Position numbers and translations under genes: made by a program. Positions 9,249-18,311 of a stretch of 64,000 bases of DNA are shown piece after piece (positions within the stretch are counted from its first letter, which is position 1; each line of letters opens with the position of its first letter). Location of the stretch: assembly GCF_000020945.1 (NCBI RefSeq), contig NC_011295.1, positions 620,001 to 684,000 on the forward strand, read 5' to 3'. This DNA comes from Coprothermobacter proteolyticus DSM 5265. GTDB taxonomy: Bacteria > Coprothermobacterota > Coprothermobacteria > Coprothermobacterales > Coprothermobacteraceae. The notes under the pieces are model-generated. The model was not told where the DNA came from. It saw only the letters and a program-made list of their open reading frames with translations, and did not search any database.

Positions 9249-10184
9249 ATGATAATAACTGTTACATTGAACCCTGCAATTGACATGTGGCTGACGGTTC
9301 CAGCTTTGGAGAAAGGAAAGTTTGTTAGATCGGAAAAAGAGCGTTTGAATGCAGGGGGGAAAGGTGTCATCATTGCAAGGATTTTGCAGAAGCTAAACAT
9401 GGGACCTGTGGTAGCATCAGGCATTTTAGCTGGTAGAACTGGGCTAACGCTGGAGGATTATCTTTCCAGGGAGAAAGTGCCTGCAAACTTTGTGTTTTTA
9501 CCAGGCTTTGACACCAGACTGAACATTGAAATTGTCGATAGCACCGACAATTCTGTTACTCAGATAAACACAACTGGTCCTTCCGTGTCTGAGGAACATG
9601 TCCAGCAGCTCATAAACAACATTCTGCGCATAAGTCATGCTGACGATCTGGCAGTGCTGGCAGGTCACGTGCCTGTGGGTCTATCAGAGGACGTGTATGT
9701 GCAAATATCAGACACATTAATGAAAAAAGGTCTGAAAGTGGTGGTTAACGCAGGTGCGCAGTTTGTGAAGCCTGTGTTGGAATCCAGTAGTGATGTTGGA
9801 GTAGTTCTGGATCCCAAAGGGCCCAACGGATTCCAGATAACTTCGCTGGATGACGAGGTTGAATTGGTAAAAAAGTACCTAAAAGAGAGACCTGTTTTGA
9901 GTTTCTCGTGGTCAAACACCGAAAATGTCATTGGTATGAATGGAAAGATTTATCATGCCAGAATTGTAAACCCTAACATTAGAACGCTTTGGGGAGCTAA
10001 CTCTGCGCTGACCGCTGGTTTGGTGTATGGTGTTCACGAAGGACTAGCTCCTGAGGAAACAATTTCTTTGGCCATGGCCATGGCTTATTATGTGGCACGA
10101 GATCCGTGGGCGTTATTTGATAATCCAAATCCTTTTGATGAGATCACAAAGTTAAGAGATTCCATTGAGGTAAGGTTAATCTAG
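9249..10184 (+). CDS. PfkB-family (1-phosphofructokinase-like) protein with degenerate active site
   Basis: 311 residues whose start (MIITVTLNPAID) is that of FruK/LacC sugar-phosphate kinases. Several hallmark motifs are altered: GGKGINVA reads GGKGVIIA (36-43), the KPN motif reads DPK, the nucleotide loop SLGxxG reads SWSNTEN, and the catalytic GAGD reads Gly249-Ala-Asn-Ser252. In an ungapped alignment the catalytic base Asp becomes Ser. The fold is very likely kept but phosphofructokinase activity is doubtful. It has its own -10 box, a good Shine-Dalgarno 5 bases before the ATG and a strong terminator, so it stands alone. No PTS or fru genes are near. Confidence 0.8.
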   Translation: MIITVTLNPAIDMWLTVPALEKGKFVRSEKERLNAGGKGVIIARILQKLNMGPVVASGILAGRTGLTLEDYLSREKVPANFVFLPGFDTRLNIEIVDSTDNSVTQINTTGPSVSEEHVQQLINNILRISHADDLAVLAGHVPVGLSEDVYVQISDTLMKKGLKVVVNAGAQFVKPVLESSSDVGVVLDPKGPNGFQITSLDDEVELVKKYLKERPVLSFSWSNTENVIGMNGKIYHARIVNPNIRTLWGANSALTAGLVYGVHEGLAPEETISLAMAMAYYVARDPWALFDNPNPFDEITKLRDSIEVRLI

Positions 10185-10215
10185 GCTCCTTACCTCAATG
10201 GAATCCGTCTTTTTT
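10158..10215 (+). terminator. Rho-independent terminator of the PfkB-family gene
   Basis: A perfect 18-base-pair inverted repeat (10158-10175 with 10188-10205, 12-base loop) is followed by a T-rich tract at 10208-10215. The left arm and the stop codon belong to the coding sequence, so the last seven codons double as terminator stem. It separates the gene from the convergent polyamine synthase gene, which ends at 10223. Confidence 0.92.
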
Positions 10216-10222
10216 CAGGATC

Positions 10223-11257
10223 TCAACGTTCAGCTGTTACAAAAGCTTCGTCGTCGTAATAAAGCTCATCGGATAATACTACTGTTCCGGTGATGAGAGG
10301 TTTCAACTCCTGTACAGCATACACTCTGTAATAGTCGGAAGTATAGAAGTAAGTATCAGGTGCTCCAACGTTTACGGGCGCCTCGGTAACAACTCTGAAG
10401 CCTTGCGTGAGTAAGTCCTCGGCATCGAGATCGTACTCGTGAAAGTCTCTGATGATATCGGTGATTACGAAACCCATTTCTAAAAGGCGCTTCTGTATGG
10501 CGTACCATTTTTTCCTACTGCTTTCCAAGTGGGTCAAGCCGAAATAGCCCGTAGAATCTTCTCCGCGAAGCCCTTCTACACATCTTGACAGGAAAAGAGT
10601 AATTCCATCAATGGTCTCTACAGGATCTGTGATAAAAACATCGAAAGATCTACGCAGTTCTTCTCTGAAAGGATTTTGCACATCGTAAAGTTCAGCACTT
10701 ATGTTCTTAAAGCCCAAGCTCTCAGCCTTTTTGTTGATGTATTCAACAAGCCTTTTATCTACTTCCAACACCTTTACTTTTCTTGGAAGACCTGTGATAC
10801 CAAGAGCTAAGGATGTTAAATCATCATCTCCCACAATTAATATGTCTTTATTTTCTAAATCACCGAAACGATGTATGAGCGTTACACGTCTTATGGTGTC
10901 TTCGGTGATCACATAACCTTGGTCATAATCCTTTATCGCTTTGGGACGGTCCTTTGTTATTTCTTGGAACTGTTTTGACCAGTTCTCATAGGGCCCCTTT
11001 AAGAGGATCGTCTTTCCATGGCATGCGTCGCAAACAGGTGAAACATAGGGGGACAAGTGTTCCTCGGCGGCAATGGCTATTCCTTTGTCAGTAAGGCTGA
11101 AGTGATGATCATGGGTGCTCACAAGTCCTTCGTTTAATAAGTTACTTAGCTCTTCTTCAAATTTCGGTAGACTATCATCCTGAAATCTGATAAGTTCCCA
11201 GTAGGACTTATCGCCGGACAACAACGCTCTTATAAGGTTTCTCCTAATTCTGGTCAT
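10223..11257 (-). CDS. bpsA: Branched-chain polyamine synthase (BpsA-like, N4-bis(aminopropyl)spermidine synthase)
   Basis: Transfers aminopropyl groups from decarboxylated SAM to spermidine, making quaternary branched polyamines found in thermophiles, and releases methylthioadenosine. The N-terminal 75 residues form a winged-helix-like domain, next comes a Cys pair (CDACHG), then the aminopropyltransferase fold with GDDDLTSLA and the TDPVETIDG motif. The start is ATG 11257 because GGAGGTGA lies 4 bases upstream; the in-frame ATG at 11287 would cover that site. 344 residues, normal for COG1568. It converges on the PfkB-family gene and diverges from acpS. Function assigned by family recognition. 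Confidence 0.85.
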   Translation of the reverse strand: MTRIRRNLIRALLSGDKSYWELIRFQDDSLPKFEEELSNLLNEGLVSTHDHHFSLTDKGIAIAAEEHLSPYVSPVCDACHGKTILLKGPYENWSKQFQEITKDRPKAIKDYDQGYVITEDTIRRVTLIHRFGDLENKDILIVGDDDLTSLALGITGLPRKVKVLEVDKRLVEYINKKAESLGFKNISAELYDVQNPFREELRRSFDVFITDPVETIDGITLFLSRCVEGLRGEDSTGYFGLTHLESSRKKWYAIQKRLLEMGFVITDIIRDFHEYDLDAEDLLTQGFRVVTEAPVNVGAPDTYFYTSDYYRVYAVQELKPLITGTVVLSDELYYDDEAFVTAER

Positions 11258-11316
11258 GGGGTCACCTCCGTCAAAAATAAGTTTCACAAAATCTTATTAA
11301 CTCAAAACTGTTGCGT

Positions 11317-11345
11317 TTGAGCAGCCAGAATGGTGCTTATATAGT
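11317..11345 (+). promoter_or_regulatory. Promoter of acpS, predicting a near-leaderless mRNA
   Basis: TTGAGC at 11317-11322 and TATAGT at 11340-11345 are 17 bases apart. Transcription would start near 11352, about 5 bases before the acpS ATG at 11357. An overlapping TATAAA at 11345-11350 would put the start on the ATG itself. No Shine-Dalgarno precedes the ATG. Confidence 0.6.
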
Positions 11346-11356
11346 ATAAATTATAC

Positions 11357-11686
11357 ATGATGGTCATAAGAGGCGTGGGAATCGACATAGTTTCCATGAG
11401 TCGGTTTGAAAAAGTTTATGCAAAACACGGTCAAAGGTTTATTGCTGAGTTTTTTGCTGAAGAAGAACAGTCTATGCCACTAGCTTCTTTAGCAGCTCGC
11501 TTTGCTGCCAAGGAAGCCGTTAAAAAGGCACTGAATACTCCAAGCATTCTTTTCAAGAATATTGTAATCGGCTCTCCCGCACGCGAGGCTAAAATAGTCG
11601 GCCAAGAAATTCAAGGCAGGGTGTGGGTATCCATAAGCCACGAGAAAGATAATGCCGTAGCCATAGCCATTTGGGAGGCGGATTAA
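11357..11686 (+). CDS. acpS: Holo-[acyl-carrier-protein] synthase
   Basis: Transfers the phosphopantetheine arm of CoA to a serine of apo-ACP for fatty-acid synthesis. The family motifs are clear: GVGIDIVSMSRF at the start with its Mg-binding Asp, AARFAAKEAVKKAL in the middle and SISHEKDNAVAIA near the end. At 109 residues it is about 10 shorter than typical AcpS. Two ATGs in tandem (11357, 11360) follow a promoter with almost no leader. It begins the acpS-nnr-dnaG-rpoD-uvrB series; the nnr start is one base past the stop. Confidence 0.93.
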   Translation: MMVIRGVGIDIVSMSRFEKVYAKHGQRFIAEFFAEEEQSMPLASLAARFAAKEAVKKALNTPSILFKNIVIGSPAREAKIVGQEIQGRVWVSISHEKDNAVAIAIWEAD

Positions 11687-11687
11687 T

Positions 11688-13064
11688 GTGATTCCTCTGG
11701 TTGGAAATAACATGAAGAGTATTGAGAGTATTCTTTTCGAGGATTACCAAGTAGAACCTGCTGCGTTAATGGAGGTTGCAGGCAGAAGCGTAGCCGAGCA
11801 GGTTGTTAGTCTAGCGAATCCAAAAACAGTGGGCGTGGTAGCTGGCAAAGGTAACAACGGTGGGGATGCGCTTACCTGTGCACGTTTTCTACTGGATAGA
11901 GGAATAAACGTTAAGGTGTTCTCTTTAGAGAGTTCTGTTCGCTTGACTTACTTGTTGGATGAAGGAGCTGTGGTTTGCAAAGACATAAAACAGCTGCAGG
12001 ATTGTGATGTGCTGGTAGACGGTCTGTTTGGCTATGGTTTTAGACCGCCCGCGGGAGAGGCATATGCCACTTTAATCAATGAAATGAATGCTTTGTCACT
12101 TCCCGTGGTTAGCATTGACATGCCTTCTGGACTTCCTGCTGAAGGCATGGTGGAAGAACCCATCGTACAGGCGGAACTCACAGTTTTTTTGGGTTTACCG
12201 AAGGTTAATGCTGTGACTGGATTGGGTTTAATGAGGAGCGGCAGGTTTGTCTTGGATGGTCTTGGGTATGGTAGGTTCTTAGAAAGCCATGCTGAAAGTT
12301 TAGCGTATTCGATTGAATCTACCGATGCAGAAAAAATAATGGCAAGTGGGATAGCGATGCCTTACCATAAAAGAGAGGCAGGACTAGTAAGTGTAGTGGC
12401 TGGGTCAGAACATTTTCCTGGAGCAGCTCTTTTAGTAGTAAAAACACTTTTACTAATGGGGGCAGGACTTGTTTATATAAAAAGTGATCAGCACGTGGAA
12501 GAGCTTGTTATAAGTGAATTTCCTCAAGTAGTCAGAGGTGATGGACCAGGTGCAAAAGTTATTGGTCCGGGTCTTGAAGATGTATCTTTGGCTTTATCTA
12601 TGGCTGCCACAGATTTTCCAAAAGTCATTGATGCTGGTGGTTTGCGTTCAGAGGTGCTTGAGCACGCCAAAAATGCAGTGATAACGCCCCACGAAGGTGA
12701 GGCTGCGCGTCTTCTCAATACGAGCGTGGAAGAGGTAAGGAGGAATCGATACAATGCAGCGAAACGCCTCTATGAACGATTTGGACACGTAGTTTTGTTA
12801 AAAGGCCCGGGAACCATTATCTATGATGGCCAAAGGTGGCTCGTCATCCCCATTAACGAACCAAGGTTAGCTACCGGGGGTACAGGAGACGTTTTATCCG
12901 GTCTAATCGGCTTCTTTTTGAGCAGAGGAATGACTTTGGCTGATGCAGCCGTATCGGCTGCTTATTTACATGCAAAGTGTGCTTCGGAGTTTTCTACGGG
13001 TTTGAATTTGAATAAGTTCATAGAAAGGATTGCTGAATCCTGGTGGGCCCATTATGACCGTTGA
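11688..13064 (+). CDS. nnrD: Bifunctional NAD(P)HX epimerase/dehydratase
   Basis: Repairs hydrated NAD(P)H. The N-terminal epimerase (YjeF_N) domain, about residues 1-200, has AGKGNNGGDAL. The C-terminal dehydratase domain (YjeF_C), about 215-455, has the ribokinase-like run IGPGLE, TPHEGEAARLL, LLKGPGT and ATGGTGDVLSGL, the last holding the catalytic Asp. 458 residues is somewhat below the usual 490-520. The start is GTG 11688 with GGGAGGC 8 bases upstream. Coupling to acpS is common in bacteria. Confidence 0.92.
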   Translation: MIPLVGNNMKSIESILFEDYQVEPAALMEVAGRSVAEQVVSLANPKTVGVVAGKGNNGGDALTCARFLLDRGINVKVFSLESSVRLTYLLDEGAVVCKDIKQLQDCDVLVDGLFGYGFRPPAGEAYATLINEMNALSLPVVSIDMPSGLPAEGMVEEPIVQAELTVFLGLPKVNAVTGLGLMRSGRFVLDGLGYGRFLESHAESLAYSIESTDAEKIMASGIAMPYHKREAGLVSVVAGSEHFPGAALLVVKTLLLMGAGLVYIKSDQHVEELVISEFPQVVRGDGPGAKVIGPGLEDVSLALSMAATDFPKVIDAGGLRSEVLEHAKNAVITPHEGEAARLLNTSVEEVRRNRYNAAKRLYERFGHVVLLKGPGTIIYDGQRWLVIPINEPRLATGGTGDVLSGLIGFFLSRGMTLADAAVSAAYLHAKCASEFSTGLNLNKFIERIAESWWAHYDR

Positions 13065-14763
13065 CGAAGCTGCTGTTTACATAAGGAACAACGTGGACAT
13101 AGTAGAAGTAGTTTCACGCTATGTGAGTCTAAAAAAAGTTGGCAGAAACTACTTTGGTTTGTGCCCTTTCCACAGCGAGAAAACGCCTTCATTTAGTGTT
13201 AATCCTGGTAAGGGTATTTTTAAGTGCTTTGGCTGTGGGGAAGGTGGTGACGTTATTAAGTTTCTTTCAAAGATTGAGAATGTAAGTTATCGTGAAGCTG
13301 TAAAAATGCTTGCTACGGAGGTTGGTATCTCTGTAGACGAGAATTCAGAGACAGAAAAAATTTTGCAAGTTTTGGAAGAGGCACGCAGATTGATGAATGG
13401 TGTACTGCTTACCAGAAGTGGGGCTTTGGCACTGAGCTACCTTAGTAACAGAGGAGTGAAGGCGGAAACAATAGGTATCTTTGGTTTGGGATACGACCCC
13501 ACTCGCGATTTTTTGCAGAAAGCATTGATTAGAAAGGGTTTTACCGCTGATCTAGTGAGAAAAGCTGGGCTTACAAATAGCATCGGTAATGACTTCTTTG
13601 GCCGAAGAGTCGTCTTTCCCATTGAGAACCTAAGTAGGAGAACCATCGGATTTGGAGCAAGATCTTTGGATGAGACTAACCCTGTTAAGTACTTAAACAC
13701 GGGCGAGACGGCAACGTTCAAGAAGTCTCGAGTGCTTTACGGCATTAGTCAAGCTTTGCCTAGCATTGATAAGACCAAGTCTGTGATATTGGTGGAGGGC
13801 TATTTCGATGCTGTGGTGCTTAGTCAAGAGGGTTTCTCAAATGTGGTAGCTATTCTGGGTACAACAGTAACGCCCGAGCAGTCTCGTTTGCTCAGCCGCA
13901 AAGTTAGGAGGGCTACTTTTCTTCTAGATTCAGACGATGCCGGGATTATGGCCGCTTTGAAGGGCTGTTTTGTTCTGCTGTCGCAAAATATTGAACCCTC
14001 TGTGGCTTTGCTGCCAGAGGGAGTGGATCCTGACGAAATGGCATTAAGATCCAGGAACAAACTTAGTGAAATCCTTTCAGCACCTATAAACTTGTTCAAA
14101 TTTCTGGAACTGTGTGCTGCAAGATACTTCGGTGGCATGCGTTCTCCAGAGTTTTTGGAAGCACTGTCGCAAAACCTGAGGGGTTTAACTACATCGCCGT
14201 TACTTGAGATGGCTCTAAATGAGCTTGGAGAGAAGATGGGTTTAGAAACCAAAACCCTTCAGTCTTTTTTGTCTTCTCGGGGAGCCAAATTGGAGCGCAG
14301 TGAAGAAGATATATATAACGCTGTGAGTAAGAAAAAACCTGTTGATGTTGAAAGTATTGAGGAACAGATGGCTAAGCTTCTCATAAACACCCCCGAGCTG
14401 AGCACCATTCTTGTAGAAGACGAGTATTTTTACCCTTATACGCCCGGACTCAGAGAAGTTCTGGATGCAATAAAGGACTGGGATCCTGAAAGGGATACGG
14501 CTGAAAAGTATGTTGAACTGTTTCCACCTTATCTAAGGGACTTAGTGGAAGAATCGATGTCGGAGAATTTTGGTACATATCAGCAAAAGGAGAAAATGCT
14601 AAAGGAACTTTTGGGACGCTGGAGGGTTAAAGACCTGGACAATTACATTAACAAACTTAGTTCGCAGCTGGCGGAATCTCATGATGAGGGTTTGCTTGAA
14701 CAATTGCAGGAGGTTCTTAGTGAACGTGATGAAATAAGCAGGCAGCTACAGGGGTTAGAATAG
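13054..14763 (+). CDS. dnaG: DNA primase
   Basis: Makes RNA primers for replication. The CHC2 zinc finger near the N-terminus shows CPFH and CFGCGEGGD. The RNA polymerase core and TOPRIM domain follow, with the acidic motif VEGYFDAV and DSDDAG that bind metal. The C-terminal part (about 430-569) is the helicase-binding region and is charged and helical. 569 residues, slightly short. The ATG at 13054 overlaps the nnr gene by 11 bases; an upstream in-frame TTG (13030) would add residues unlike the family. dnaG-rpoD adjacency is the ancient macromolecular-synthesis order. Confidence 0.96.
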   Translation: MTVDEAAVYIRNNVDIVEVVSRYVSLKKVGRNYFGLCPFHSEKTPSFSVNPGKGIFKCFGCGEGGDVIKFLSKIENVSYREAVKMLATEVGISVDENSETEKILQVLEEARRLMNGVLLTRSGALALSYLSNRGVKAETIGIFGLGYDPTRDFLQKALIRKGFTADLVRKAGLTNSIGNDFFGRRVVFPIENLSRRTIGFGARSLDETNPVKYLNTGETATFKKSRVLYGISQALPSIDKTKSVILVEGYFDAVVLSQEGFSNVVAILGTTVTPEQSRLLSRKVRRATFLLDSDDAGIMAALKGCFVLLSQNIEPSVALLPEGVDPDEMALRSRNKLSEILSAPINLFKFLELCAARYFGGMRSPEFLEALSQNLRGLTTSPLLEMALNELGEKMGLETKTLQSFLSSRGAKLERSEEDIYNAVSKKKPVDVESIEEQMAKLLINTPELSTILVEDEYFYPYTPGLREVLDAIKDWDPERDTAEKYVELFPPYLRDLVEESMSENFGTYQQKEKMLKELLGRWRVKDLDNYINKLSSQLAESHDEGLLEQLQEVLSERDEISRQLQGLE

Positions 14764-14843
14764 TATAAGTGCGTTTAAGTGCGCTGTTTTTTGGGTATAC
14801 CTTTAAAGAGAAGTCCGCTTACAGAGGTGGTGTGTCGAATAAT

Positions 14844-15926
14844 ATGGCAAGTAGAGGGAAAAAAGCAAAGAAGGATCTGACTGAAGAGTTAGAAAACCTC
14901 TACAACAAAAAATTTGGTTTGATGGAAGAGGATGTCGACCTCCTCATCAATAGTCTGAACCCTGAAGATCTTGATGTGGATGAGATTGACATGTTCCTCG
15001 AGGAAAAAGGGATAAGTATTATCCCTGAGGAGCCCAGAATTTATGGGGAAAATGTCTCATATGAACAGGGTCTTCCTGAGGAAGAAGAGCAAGTAAGAGA
15101 GCTCATGCAGGTTTACCTGCATGATGTGGGTCAATATGATTTGCTTACTGCTGAGCAAGAACGTATATTGGCCCAGAGAATTGAGAAAAACGATGCTGCA
15201 GCACGTGAGGAGCTTATTAAAAGAAACCTGCGTCTGGTAATCTCCATTGCAAAGAAATACACTAATAAGGGTCTTAGTTTTATGGAGCTAATCCAAGAAG
15301 GTAACATCGGGCTCATAAAAGCCGTGGAGAAATTTGACTGGCGAAAGGGTTACAAGTTTTCCACTTATGCCACGTGGTGGATCAAACAAGCTATAACTCG
15401 TGCTTTAGCTGATCAATCGAGATTGATCAGACGTCCTGTACATATGGTGGAAGCTTACCACCAATTTCAGAAGAAACTAAATGAGCTGTACAATCAGCTG
15501 GGTAGGGAACCTACTGTTCAGGAATTAGCCGAAGCTTTGGGCTTCAGTGAGGATAAAGTGCTTGCGCTTAAGCAGATGTCAAATCCGGAGCCGCAGTCAC
15601 TAGATGCCACCATTGGTGATCAAGATGACAGCAGGGTACAAGATTTTGTACCCGATACGGGTGAAGGAGCAGCCGATAAGTATTTCTGGGAAGAAGAACG
15701 TAGGCGCGTTTTGGAGGAAGTCCTCAGCACGCTGAACAAACGTGAAAGAGAGATCATTGAAATGCGATATGGTCTAGTGGATGGTGTGGAACACACTTTG
15801 GAAGAGGTTGGAGCAAGCTTCAACATTACTCGTGAAAGGGTGAGACAGATCGAGACTAAAGCATTAAGAAAGCTACGCCATCCTACCAGGATCAGGAAGC
15901 TGAGGGAATACTTGGATATTGAGTAA
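14844..15926 (+). CDS. rpoD: Primary RNA polymerase sigma factor (sigma-70/SigA)
   Basis: Housekeeping sigma factor. Region 1.2 reads [13 protein letters not shown]. Region 2 is [20 protein letters not shown], which recognises and melts the -10 element. Region 4 carries the helix-turn-helix [18 protein letters not shown] that contacts -35. Region 1.1 is short. 360 residues. The start at ATG 14844 is preceded by GAGGTGG 13 bases off, a rather long spacing; GTG 14832 is an alternative and the frame stays open to GTG 14769. The 80 bases after dnaG may hold a weak internal promoter, but I found no convincing pair of boxes. Confidence 0.96.
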   Translation: MASRGKKAKKDLTEELENLYNKKFGLMEEDVDLLINSLNPEDLDVDEIDMFLEEKGISIIPEEPRIYGENVSYEQGLPEEEEQVRELMQVYLHDVGQYDLLTAEQERILAQRIEKNDAAAREELIKRNLRLVISIAKKYTNKGLSFMELIQEGNIGLIKAVEKFDWRKGYKFSTYATWWIKQAITRALADQSRLIRRPVHMVEAYHQFQKKLNELYNQLGREPTVQELAEALGFSEDKVLALKQMSNPEPQSLDATIGDQDDSRVQDFVPDTGEGAADKYFWEEERRRVLEEVLSTLNKREREIIEMRYGLVDGVEHTLEEVGASFNITRERVRQIETKALRKLRHPTRIRKLREYLDIE

Positions 15927-17881
15927 TGAAAGAGCGCTTTAAAGTTGAAGCTCCATTTGAGCCCAGTGGTGACCAACCTGAGGCCATAGAGAAACTCTGC
16001 GATGGTATAAACAAAGGTTTTAAGTTTCAGACACTGCTCGGAGTAACTGGTTCCGGCAAAACTTTCACCATGGCTAAGATCATCGAAGCTTTAAACTTGC
16101 CAACGCTGGTCATTTCGCCAAATAAGACACTGGCAGTGCAGCTTTACTCGGAGTTCAGAGAATTCTTTCCCCATAATGCTGTGGAGCTTTTCATGAGCTA
16201 CTACGACTACTACAGACCAGAAGCATATATCCCTGAGACTGACACGTATTTGCCTAAAGATGCAGCCATAAACGAAGACATCGATAAGATGCGATTATCT
16301 GCTATTTCTTCTTTGCTATCTAGGCGAGATGTGGTAGTAGTGGCTTCTGTTTCCTGCATTTATTCCTTGGAAAATCCTGAAGTGTTTGCAGGTTCCGCTT
16401 TCTCCATAACCGAGGGCATGAAAATGAACACGAAGTTTTTTATGAGAAGGCTTTCCCAAATCAGTTATGAAAGAAACGACATCGAACTTCGACCTGGTAA
16501 TTTTAGATCAAGGGGTTTCAAGGTGGATGTTTTTCCTCCTCATGCGCAGGGCATTATTTCTGTGGTTTTTGATGATGATGTTATCGAAAGTATTTATGAA
16601 AGTGACCCGCTGACTGGGGAAAGGATGTTTTCTTATCATTCCTACACATTCTTCCCTTCCAAGTACTTTGTTACCTCGGAACAGCTAATTAGGAATGTGG
16701 TAGACCAGGTGATGGTGGAACTGGACAAACAAGTTAGGCAGTTCAAAGAAGAAGGCAAGTACATAGAAGCACAGCGCATTGAAGAACGAACCAAGTACGA
16801 TATGGAAATGCTGTTATCCACTGGTTATTGTAGTGGTATTGAGAATTATTCACGCTATTTCAGTGGGCGCAGGGAAGGACAGAGACCGTATACCCTGTTG
16901 GACTATTTCCGACGCCCTTATCTAATGTTCATTGACGAAAGCCACCTAACCATTCCTCAAATCAGAGCCATGTTCCATGGCGAGATGCAAAGAAAAGAGA
17001 CACTGGTGCGTTTCGGATTTCGTTTGCCTTCTGCTAAGGATAATCGTCCACTAAATTTCGATGAATTCTTATCTTTGGTTGATAAAGTAATCTTTGTTAG
17101 TGCAACGCCAGGCCCCTATGAACTGGAAGTCTCCAAGCAAGTGGTGGAGCAGATTGTCCGTCCCACGGGTCTAGTTGATCCGGAAGTTGTGGTCAAGCCA
17201 GCAAAGAATCAAGTGGATGACTTGGTTAGAGAGCTCACTCGGGTAGTACAGCATGGGGAAAGAGCATTAGTCTTGACATTAACTAAACAAATGGCAGAAA
17301 AGCTTTCCACATACCTGAGCTCACTGAAATTCAAAGTCAGATACCTGCATTCAGAGATTGATGTCATAGAACGATCACAGGTGTTAAAAGAGCTAAGGAC
17401 TGGTGTCATTGACATTATAGTTGGTATAAACCTCCTTAGGGAAGGTCTCGATTTGCCTGAAGTTTCTTTAGTAGCAGTTTTAGACGCTGATAAGGAAGGT
17501 TTTCTCAGAAGTGAGCGTTCGCTAATACAAATGATTGGTAGAGCTTCAAGAAACGTAAATGGTCGGGTTATTCTATATGCTGACCAACTTACTGACTCAC
17601 TCAGGTCTGCAGTGGATGAAACAAACAGGCGCAGAGAAAAACAGTTGGCATACAATAAAGAGCACGGTATAACTCCTCAAACAGTGCGTAAGCGTGTTGT
17701 GGATTACCTCGATTTCATAAGCGGTGCAGCGTCAGGAAGTCGCATGACAAAAGAAGAGGCAAATGCTATGCTGCTCCAGCTTGAACAAGAGATGTATGAG
17801 GCTGCTGAAGCACTAGAATTTGAAAAAGCCATCGTTATCAGGGATAAGATAAAAGAACTCAAACTCGCCTATAAGGTTTAG
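15926..17881 (+). CDS. uvrB: Excinuclease ABC subunit B
   Basis: Damage-verifying helicase-like subunit of nucleotide excision repair. Walker A is GVTGSGKTF, the beta-hairpin region is YYDYYRPEAYIP, and the DESH box follows. The C-terminal UVR motif (last 40 residues, EEANAMLLQLEQEM) binds UvrC. 651 residues, full length. Its ATG shares a base with the rpoD stop (TAATG). uvrA and uvrC are not in the window. No LexA-type operator was recognised because the gene has no promoter of its own here. Confidence 0.97.
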   Translation: MKERFKVEAPFEPSGDQPEAIEKLCDGINKGFKFQTLLGVTGSGKTFTMAKIIEALNLPTLVISPNKTLAVQLYSEFREFFPHNAVELFMSYYDYYRPEAYIPETDTYLPKDAAINEDIDKMRLSAISSLLSRRDVVVVASVSCIYSLENPEVFAGSAFSITEGMKMNTKFFMRRLSQISYERNDIELRPGNFRSRGFKVDVFPPHAQGIISVVFDDDVIESIYESDPLTGERMFSYHSYTFFPSKYFVTSEQLIRNVVDQVMVELDKQVRQFKEEGKYIEAQRIEERTKYDMEMLLSTGYCSGIENYSRYFSGRREGQRPYTLLDYFRRPYLMFIDESHLTIPQIRAMFHGEMQRKETLVRFGFRLPSAKDNRPLNFDEFLSLVDKVIFVSATPGPYELEVSKQVVEQIVRPTGLVDPEVVVKPAKNQVDDLVRELTRVVQHGERALVLTLTKQMAEKLSTYLSSLKFKVRYLHSEIDVIERSQVLKELRTGVIDIIVGINLLREGLDLPEVSLVAVLDADKEGFLRSERSLIQMIGRASRNVNGRVILYADQLTDSLRSAVDETNRRREKQLAYNKEHGITPQTVRKRVVDYLDFISGAASGSRMTKEEANAMLLQLEQEMYEAAEALEFEKAIVIRDKIKELKLAYKV

Positions 17882-17969
17882 TAAGAGTAGTCTCCCACAT
17901 TTAAAAAATCCCAAAGTTCTTTGTTGTTTCGGCATCGTAGTTTGCTACGGCCCTTATTGTAAAGCAATC

Positions 17970-17999
17970 TTGTAACGTATTTCAATAATGTGGTATAAT
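17970..17999 (+). promoter_or_regulatory. Extended -10 promoter of the ylxM-ffh-rpsP operon
   Basis: TTGTAA at 17970-17975 and TATAAT at 17994-17999 are 18 bases apart, with TGG directly before the -10 box (extended -10). Transcription would start near 18005, about 5 bases before the ylxM ATG at 18011, and no Shine-Dalgarno is present. A small CGTAG/CTACG hairpin at about 17936-17950 lacks a T-run and is a weak terminator candidate for uvrB. Confidence 0.75.
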
Positions 18000-18010
18000 G
18001 TCAACCTGAA

Positions 18011-18310
18011 ATGGTTGACAAGGAAAAAGTAGATCGCTATGTACGGCTTTTAGATCTTTACGGAAAATTACTTGGTAAAACTGAGTATGAGGTAGCTCAA
18101 GCTTACCTTTACTACGGACTTTCTGTGATTGAAATCGCTTCGCAAAGAGGAACGTCACGTCAAGCAGTGGCTAAACAATTGGATAGCGCAGTTAGAAAAC
18201 TAGAGCAAATTGAAGAAAATGTGGGTTTCTTGAGGTTTGTAGATCGTATAGTTGATGAACTACCTGAGTCGGAAAGACAAAGGGTTATGAGAATTTTGGA
18301 GGAGAACTGA
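18011..18310 (+). CDS. ylxM: YlxM-type helix-turn-helix protein, SRP-associated
   Basis: 99 residues with a sigma-70 region-4-like helix-turn-helix (EIASQRGTSRQAVAKQLDSA at about 45-64). In Firmicutes and mycoplasmas YlxM is encoded directly upstream of ffh and has been linked to SRP function by binding SRP RNA; the position here is the same, with one base between its stop and the ffh ATG. The protein is acidic at the C-terminus. First gene of the operon, with a predicted near-leaderless start. Confidence 0.88.
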   Translation: MVDKEKVDRYVRLLDLYGKLLGKTEYEVAQAYLYYGLSVIEIASQRGTSRQAVAKQLDSAVRKLEQIEENVGFLRFVDRIVDELPESERQRVMRILEEN

Positions 18311-18311
18311 T

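Noticed and set aside
14764-14843. Promoter with direct repeat (TAAGTGCG twice) before rpoD
   Set aside because: The repeat is short and no -10/-35 pair of acceptable quality accompanies it.
17920-17960. Terminator or small RNA gene after uvrB
   Set aside because: Only a 5-bp CGTAG/CTACG hairpin without a T-run; too weak to claim.
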